From the NCBI GenBank assembly GCA_965249955.1, contig OZ252261.1:1550001-1614000 (forward strand): a stretch of DNA of 64,000 nt, read 5' to 3'. The notes under the pieces were generated by a model, which saw nothing but the letters and a program-made list of their open reading frames with translations, ran no database searches and was not told the origin of the DNA. The position numbers and the translations under genes were made by a program. Of the stretch, positions 61,474 to 64,000 are shown piece by piece. The DNA is from SB11 sp965249955. Lineage in GTDB: Bacteria > Bacteroidota > Bacteroidia > UBA8524. How positions within the stretch are numbered: the first letter of the stretch is position 1; each line of letters opens with the position of its first letter.

Positions 61474-62236
61474 AATCTCTATAATGGTACGCATCGTAAA
61501 AGTGCGTTTTTATAGCTTCTTTATCTTCTTGGGGAATATTTACCAGATAATAAATAGTTAGCCTTCTGTCAAGCTCACCTTGGCTTTTGGCTTTTAATTT
61601 TAGTTGTCTATAGCCCTCGTGTGCTACGGCAACAATATTTTTTGCACTATCGGTAAATAGTAACAAACGAAAATCATCTATCCCCTGTGGTGAGCGACTA
61701 TCGTAAGCAAAAAGCATATTATATCTACCCTCAATAAGTATGGCATCTATAAAACCAAAGTCATTAACATACTTTTTAAACAATTCGGGTCTTTTTTTCT
61801 TTTTGGCTTTTAATACCTGCTCCAGTCGCCACTCCATGCGGCTTTCTTGGTATATGGCTTCGTCGGGTATATACAGGTAAAAAACTATTTTTTTCTTATC
61901 GGGGTGCATTCCCCCAAAATCATCATCAACAAAAGTTGGCTTTGTATTTTGTAGCAACGTTGCTTGATGTTTAAAGGTAAGCGAACCGTATAGCCTGCTA
62001 TCCTGTTTCATCAGCGTATCGCCTTGCAAATCGACAGTATCAATAAAACCTACCCACATGGTAAGCCTCCATTTTCCGTATACAGGTTCAAAAGGAAAAA
62101 TGCGTGCGCTGTCGTCAAACTCAATAATGGCAGCGCCTTCAAACGTTTTACTACCCTTTGTGTGCGCTTTTACAAGCTCTGCTTGTGCCGTTACTGCTAT
62201 AAAAATGCCCACCAAAAGGGCTATTGCGTATTTCAT
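61472..62236 (-). CDS. hypothetical exported protein
   Basis: The 254-residue protein has a signal peptide (1-18, ending TAQA). The mature part alternates beta strands with charged helices (LKAKKKKRPELFKKY). No family recognised. The start codon overlaps the stop of the small membrane-protein gene upstream (ATGA), so the two are translated together. Confidence 0.68.
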   Translation of the reverse strand: MKYAIALLVGIFIAVTAQAELVKAHTKGSKTFEGAAIIEFDDSARIFPFEPVYGKWRLTMWVGFIDTVDLQGDTLMKQDSRLYGSLTFKHQATLLQNTKPTFVDDDFGGMHPDKKKIVFYLYIPDEAIYQESRMEWRLEQVLKAKKKKRPELFKKYVNDFGFIDAILIEGRYNMLFAYDSRSPQGIDDFRLLLFTDSAKNIVAVAHEGYRQLKLKAKSQGELDRRLTIYYLVNIPQEDKEAIKTHFYDAYHYRD

Positions 62237-62415
62237 GTATTTTTTTCTTTCTGCCAGCGGCGATATAAAAAACCAAATGAGATAAGTACAATTGCTAGTA
62301 TGCCAAAGAAGTTTTTAGAATCGTCTTGTATATAATGGTCTAATATTATCCCGCCTAAAATTGCAGGAGCTAACCCAAAACAAACAGCATCAACGATTTT
62401 ATCCCTTTTATTCAT
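62233..62415 (-). CDS. small two-helix membrane protein
   Basis: A 60-residue protein with two hydrophobic segments (about 10-26 and 36-52) and a basic C-terminus. It overlaps the next gene by 4 bp (ATGA), which supports it being real. It resembles small AtpI/DUF-type membrane proteins only in general form. Function unknown. Confidence 0.6.
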   Translation of the reverse strand: MNKRDKIVDAVCFGLAPAILGGIILDHYIQDDSKNFFGILAIVLISFGFLYRRWQKEKNT

Positions 62416-62530
62416 GCAGCACTAATGTACAGATTTTTTACAAGAGATGGTAAATGGCGGTTTTGTGGCTTTAAAGGAAAGAAAGGTAAAACGGGGAATA
62501 GAGAAATAATTAACCGTTTATCTGTTTTAT

Positions 62531-62758
62531 TTAATTACAACATGATTTATTCATTTGGATTGGGGGGCATTGTACTGTGCCGTAGCTACAATATACACAA
62601 CAATCGCCTTCTTTTGGTTTTAACGTTTTTTGACAATTGCTACACACATAAAAGTATTGGCAGGCATCTGTAGGCATTGCTTCCTCTTTTTTAAAGCCAC
62701 AATGTGGGCAGGTAATAACCGATTCTGTTTTCACTATTTTTTCATCGTTTCTTTTCAC
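62531..62758 (-). CDS. GDCCVxC-domain zinc-ribbon protein
   Basis: The 75-residue protein starts at GTG, about 10 nt after a good Shine-Dalgarno-like AGGAAGG. A zinc-ribbon-like pair (CPHC at 17-20, CSNC at 39-42) precedes the hallmark GDCCVYCSYG (51-60), CPP (64-66) and a CC end. This is the GDCCVxC family, some of whose members are selenoproteins; here all positions are Cys codons. In other genomes it is often found near MerT/MerP-like mercury or metal genes, which are missing here. Metal or thiol chemistry is inferred. Confidence 0.8.
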   Translation of the reverse strand: MKRNDEKIVKTESVITCPHCGFKKEEAMPTDACQYFYVCSNCQKTLKPKEGDCCVYCSYGTVQCPPIQMNKSCCN

Positions 62759-62888
62759 TAACGCGTCCTTCCTATTGATTTAGCCAACTGGGAAAACACA
62801 ATGAACCACCTTGTTCTATATGACCACGCATAAAACACCTTATGCGTGGGCTTAATTAGCTTAATAATAAAGGCTTAGCCTTTGTTTG

Positions 62889-63320
62889 CTAATCAATAAT
62901 AGTATATACAACCGGTGCAAAGTTACGCAAACCTTCTTTGGGTGTGTTTGCCTTTACCTGATCTAAAACAAACTGGTCTCCAACAGTAAGTTCTTGCAGT
63001 TTGGCTAGTACGTTTTCATCCAACTGTGACCCTTTTTGTACGTAAATGGCGGTTGGGGATTCCTTTTTTACGTGAGCAACAACAATTACAAAAGACTGAA
63101 CATCATACCCTTCAGCTGGAGATTTATCTTTATAAATAGTGACATCAGGCTTAAGTTCTGAAAGGTCTTTTTGGCTTATTGTGCCCGATAGCTGCCCGCT
63201 GAGAGTTGTAGAAAAAACAGGCTTATCTGTTTTTGGGGTTAAGGTGTTGTTTGGGGCTGGCGTAAACGTATAGCCCGCAAACAATAACGAAAACGAGAGT
63301 AAAAACGTATTTAAATTCAT
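62889..63320 (-). CDS. small exported protein resembling GldM C-terminal domain
   Basis: The 143-residue protein has a signal peptide (1-17) and a single domain containing SGTISQKDLSELKPDVTIYK and, at the end, GDQFVLDQVKANTPKEGLRNFAPVVYTI. This ending resembles the C-terminal periplasmic domain of GldM/PorM, the T9SS motor protein. It lacks the membrane helix and the other GldM domains, so it is a stand-alone homologue at most. The similarity is from memory of the motif and is moderate. Confidence 0.55.
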   Translation of the reverse strand: MNLNTFLLSFSLLFAGYTFTPAPNNTLTPKTDKPVFSTTLSGQLSGTISQKDLSELKPDVTIYKDKSPAEGYDVQSFVIVVAHVKKESPTAIYVQKGSQLDENVLAKLQELTVGDQFVLDQVKANTPKEGLRNFAPVVYTIID

Positions 63321-63424
63321 AACTGCAAAAGAATTAATGTATTAAAAGTTAGTTAATTACAATCTAAAAAACGCAGTTACTATAAAAATAGTATGCCTCT
63401 TTTGTCATTTTTTGATCCCTGCAC

Positions 63425-63490
63425 TTATCCTTCGACTTCGCTCAGGATGACAGCACGCAAATACCCTCCCTTTGGGGAGGTGCAGGAGGG
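63425..63490. repeat. short palindromic repeats (CTTCGACTTCGCTC and CTCC/GGAGG types)
   Basis: An ATCCT-x-AGGAT hairpin with TTCGACTTCGCTC between the arms (about 63428-63448) is followed by a CCTCCC-TTTGG-GGAGG stretch (63465-63490) that ends in GGTGCAGGAGGG as at 55767-55791. Both are intergenic. Confidence 0.55.
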
Positions 63491-63600
63491 TGACATTGAA
63501 CTACAAAAAACTATGAGCCATCTCTTTTAAATTTCAGAACATAAAAAAGTTCTATATCTCTAGTATATTTTTTTTCTATGGGGTAAAAACTAAGCCATCC

Positions 63601-63882
63601 CTATCTATCAAATTCGATTTTTGCCCCTTTAGGCAAAAGGCTGCTTATTATTTCATTTTTAGCATTGATATAAAACTTTGACTTGAAAATCTTACCCCCG
63701 AGCCCTCTATAATCTATCGTCAAAACACTAGTCGAACTATCAATATTTACCATAATATTTTTATCCTCTATAGCTATCCATTTACCATAAACACCATTTT
63801 CTGTCTGTTCAAACACATTACAAGAGAAGAGCACAGCCACAAACAAGCTAAATACTATCTTTTTAATAGCCTTCAATTTCAT
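63601..63882 (-). CDS. hypothetical small lipoprotein
   Basis: A 93-residue protein with a lipobox VLFSC (Cys21) and a short mature part of about 72 residues with a GVYGKWIAIEDKNIMVNI strand pattern, which resembles small lipocalin-like or DUF-type Bacteroidota lipoproteins. No family can be named. It is divergent from nothing obvious and precedes the uvrB end by 4 bp on the same strand. Confidence 0.6.
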   Translation of the reverse strand: MKLKAIKKIVFSLFVAVLFSCNVFEQTENGVYGKWIAIEDKNIMVNIDSSTSVLTIDYRGLGGKIFKSKFYINAKNEIISSLLPKGAKIEFDR

Positions 63883-63892
63883 AATTCAAAAA

Positions 63893-64000
63893 CTATGCAC
63901 CGTAGCGTTCTTCCATTAGTTTTTTAAGTTCCAGCATTTCATCACGCAGTCGGGCGGCTTCCATAAAATCAAGTTCTTTGGCTGCTTTTTGCATAGCACG
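63893..64000 (-). CDS. uvrB: excinuclease ABC subunit B, C-terminal end (partial)
   Basis: Only the last 35 residues are in the window. They read as the UVR domain (AAKELDFMEAARLRDEMLEL), the UvrC-interacting coiled coil at the C-terminus of UvrB. The frame enters from the right edge and ends in TAG. UvrC also carries a UVR motif, but internally, so UvrB is the better call. Confidence 0.82.
   Translation of the reverse strand, partial: RAMQKAAKELDFMEAARLRDEMLELKKLMEERYGA

Noticed and set aside
62425..62673. Plus-strand 82-residue frame
   Set aside because: It is antisense to the well-supported GDCCVxC gene and has no recognisable features.
62531..62758. Selenoprotein form of the GDCCVxC protein
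   Set aside because: The motif positions are ordinary Cys codons with no in-frame TGA.
1..64000. tRNA or rRNA genes, CRISPR arrays, insertion sequences, prophage
   Set aside because: Reading the intergenic regions by eye gave no convincing cloverleaf, spaced repeat array, transposase or phage gene; a dedicated tRNA and ncRNA scan could still find small RNAs.

Overview
The window is a chromosomal stretch from a member of the Bacteroidota. The evidence is several secreted proteins with C-terminal sorting domains of the type IX secretion system (T9SS; both type A and type B), a PorE-like lipoprotein, a type III glutamine synthetase, a three-gene pnt transhydrogenase operon, LytS/LytTR signalling, and AT-rich promoters of the TTG(N16-18)TAnnTTTG type. 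I cannot place it below phylum level. Gene order is ordinary core-genome material. I saw no rRNA, tRNA, CRISPR array, prophage or transposase gene.

Layout. 1-2253 (minus): upp, a YjjG-type HAD phosphatase and a truncated alpha/beta hydrolase in one operon. 2330-5294 (plus): a DUF4783-like protein, nadC and two tandem paralogous T9SS cargo proteins. 5429-9203 (plus): pntA1, pntA2 and pntB, with a four-helix-bundle (23S rRNA intervening-sequence type) gene inserted in each of the two gaps. 9286-12223: a Fic AMPylator, a small lipoprotein and a YD-repeat-like secreted protein. 12460-19074: glutamine synthetase III, a PorE-like protein, a Lon-N-domain protein and purM. 19079-21651 (minus): two Cys-rich lipoproteins with a TlpA-type thioredoxin. 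21871-33022: aspS, T9SS cargo, a CBS/DUF21 protein, VanW, an FAD reductase, envelope proteins of unknown function and a Kir channel. 33190-45756: a 1435-residue T9SS type B protein, polyprenyl synthase, prfA, fasciclin, MsrB, lpxH, a LUD protein and ftsH. 46081-56887: a CHAP protein, murF, an FG-GAP T9SS protein, two histidine kinases, a LytTR regulator, a CBM-like-repeat lipoprotein and a Ca/Na antiporter. 57158-64000: an M20 peptidase, an NfeD/flotillin pair, small envelope proteins, a GDCCVxC protein and the 3' end of uvrB.

The most unusual structure is in the pnt operon. Each four-helix-bundle gene is enclosed by its own inverted repeat. One repeat is 31 nt with 30 matches; the other is a 34-nt imperfect repeat. 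Both are built of short AT-rich units (7 nt in one element, about 8 nt in the other), so each gene would sit in the loop of a long RNA hairpin, as in 23S rRNA intervening sequences, but here between protein genes of one operon.

A second layer is short dispersed non-coding repeats: a 115-118 bp MITE-like element with 12-bp terminal inverted repeats (two copies in opposite orientation plus one fragment), a two-hairpin palindromic element (two copies), and several smaller palindromic repeats clustered at 55.8-57.1, 59.0 and 63.4 kb.
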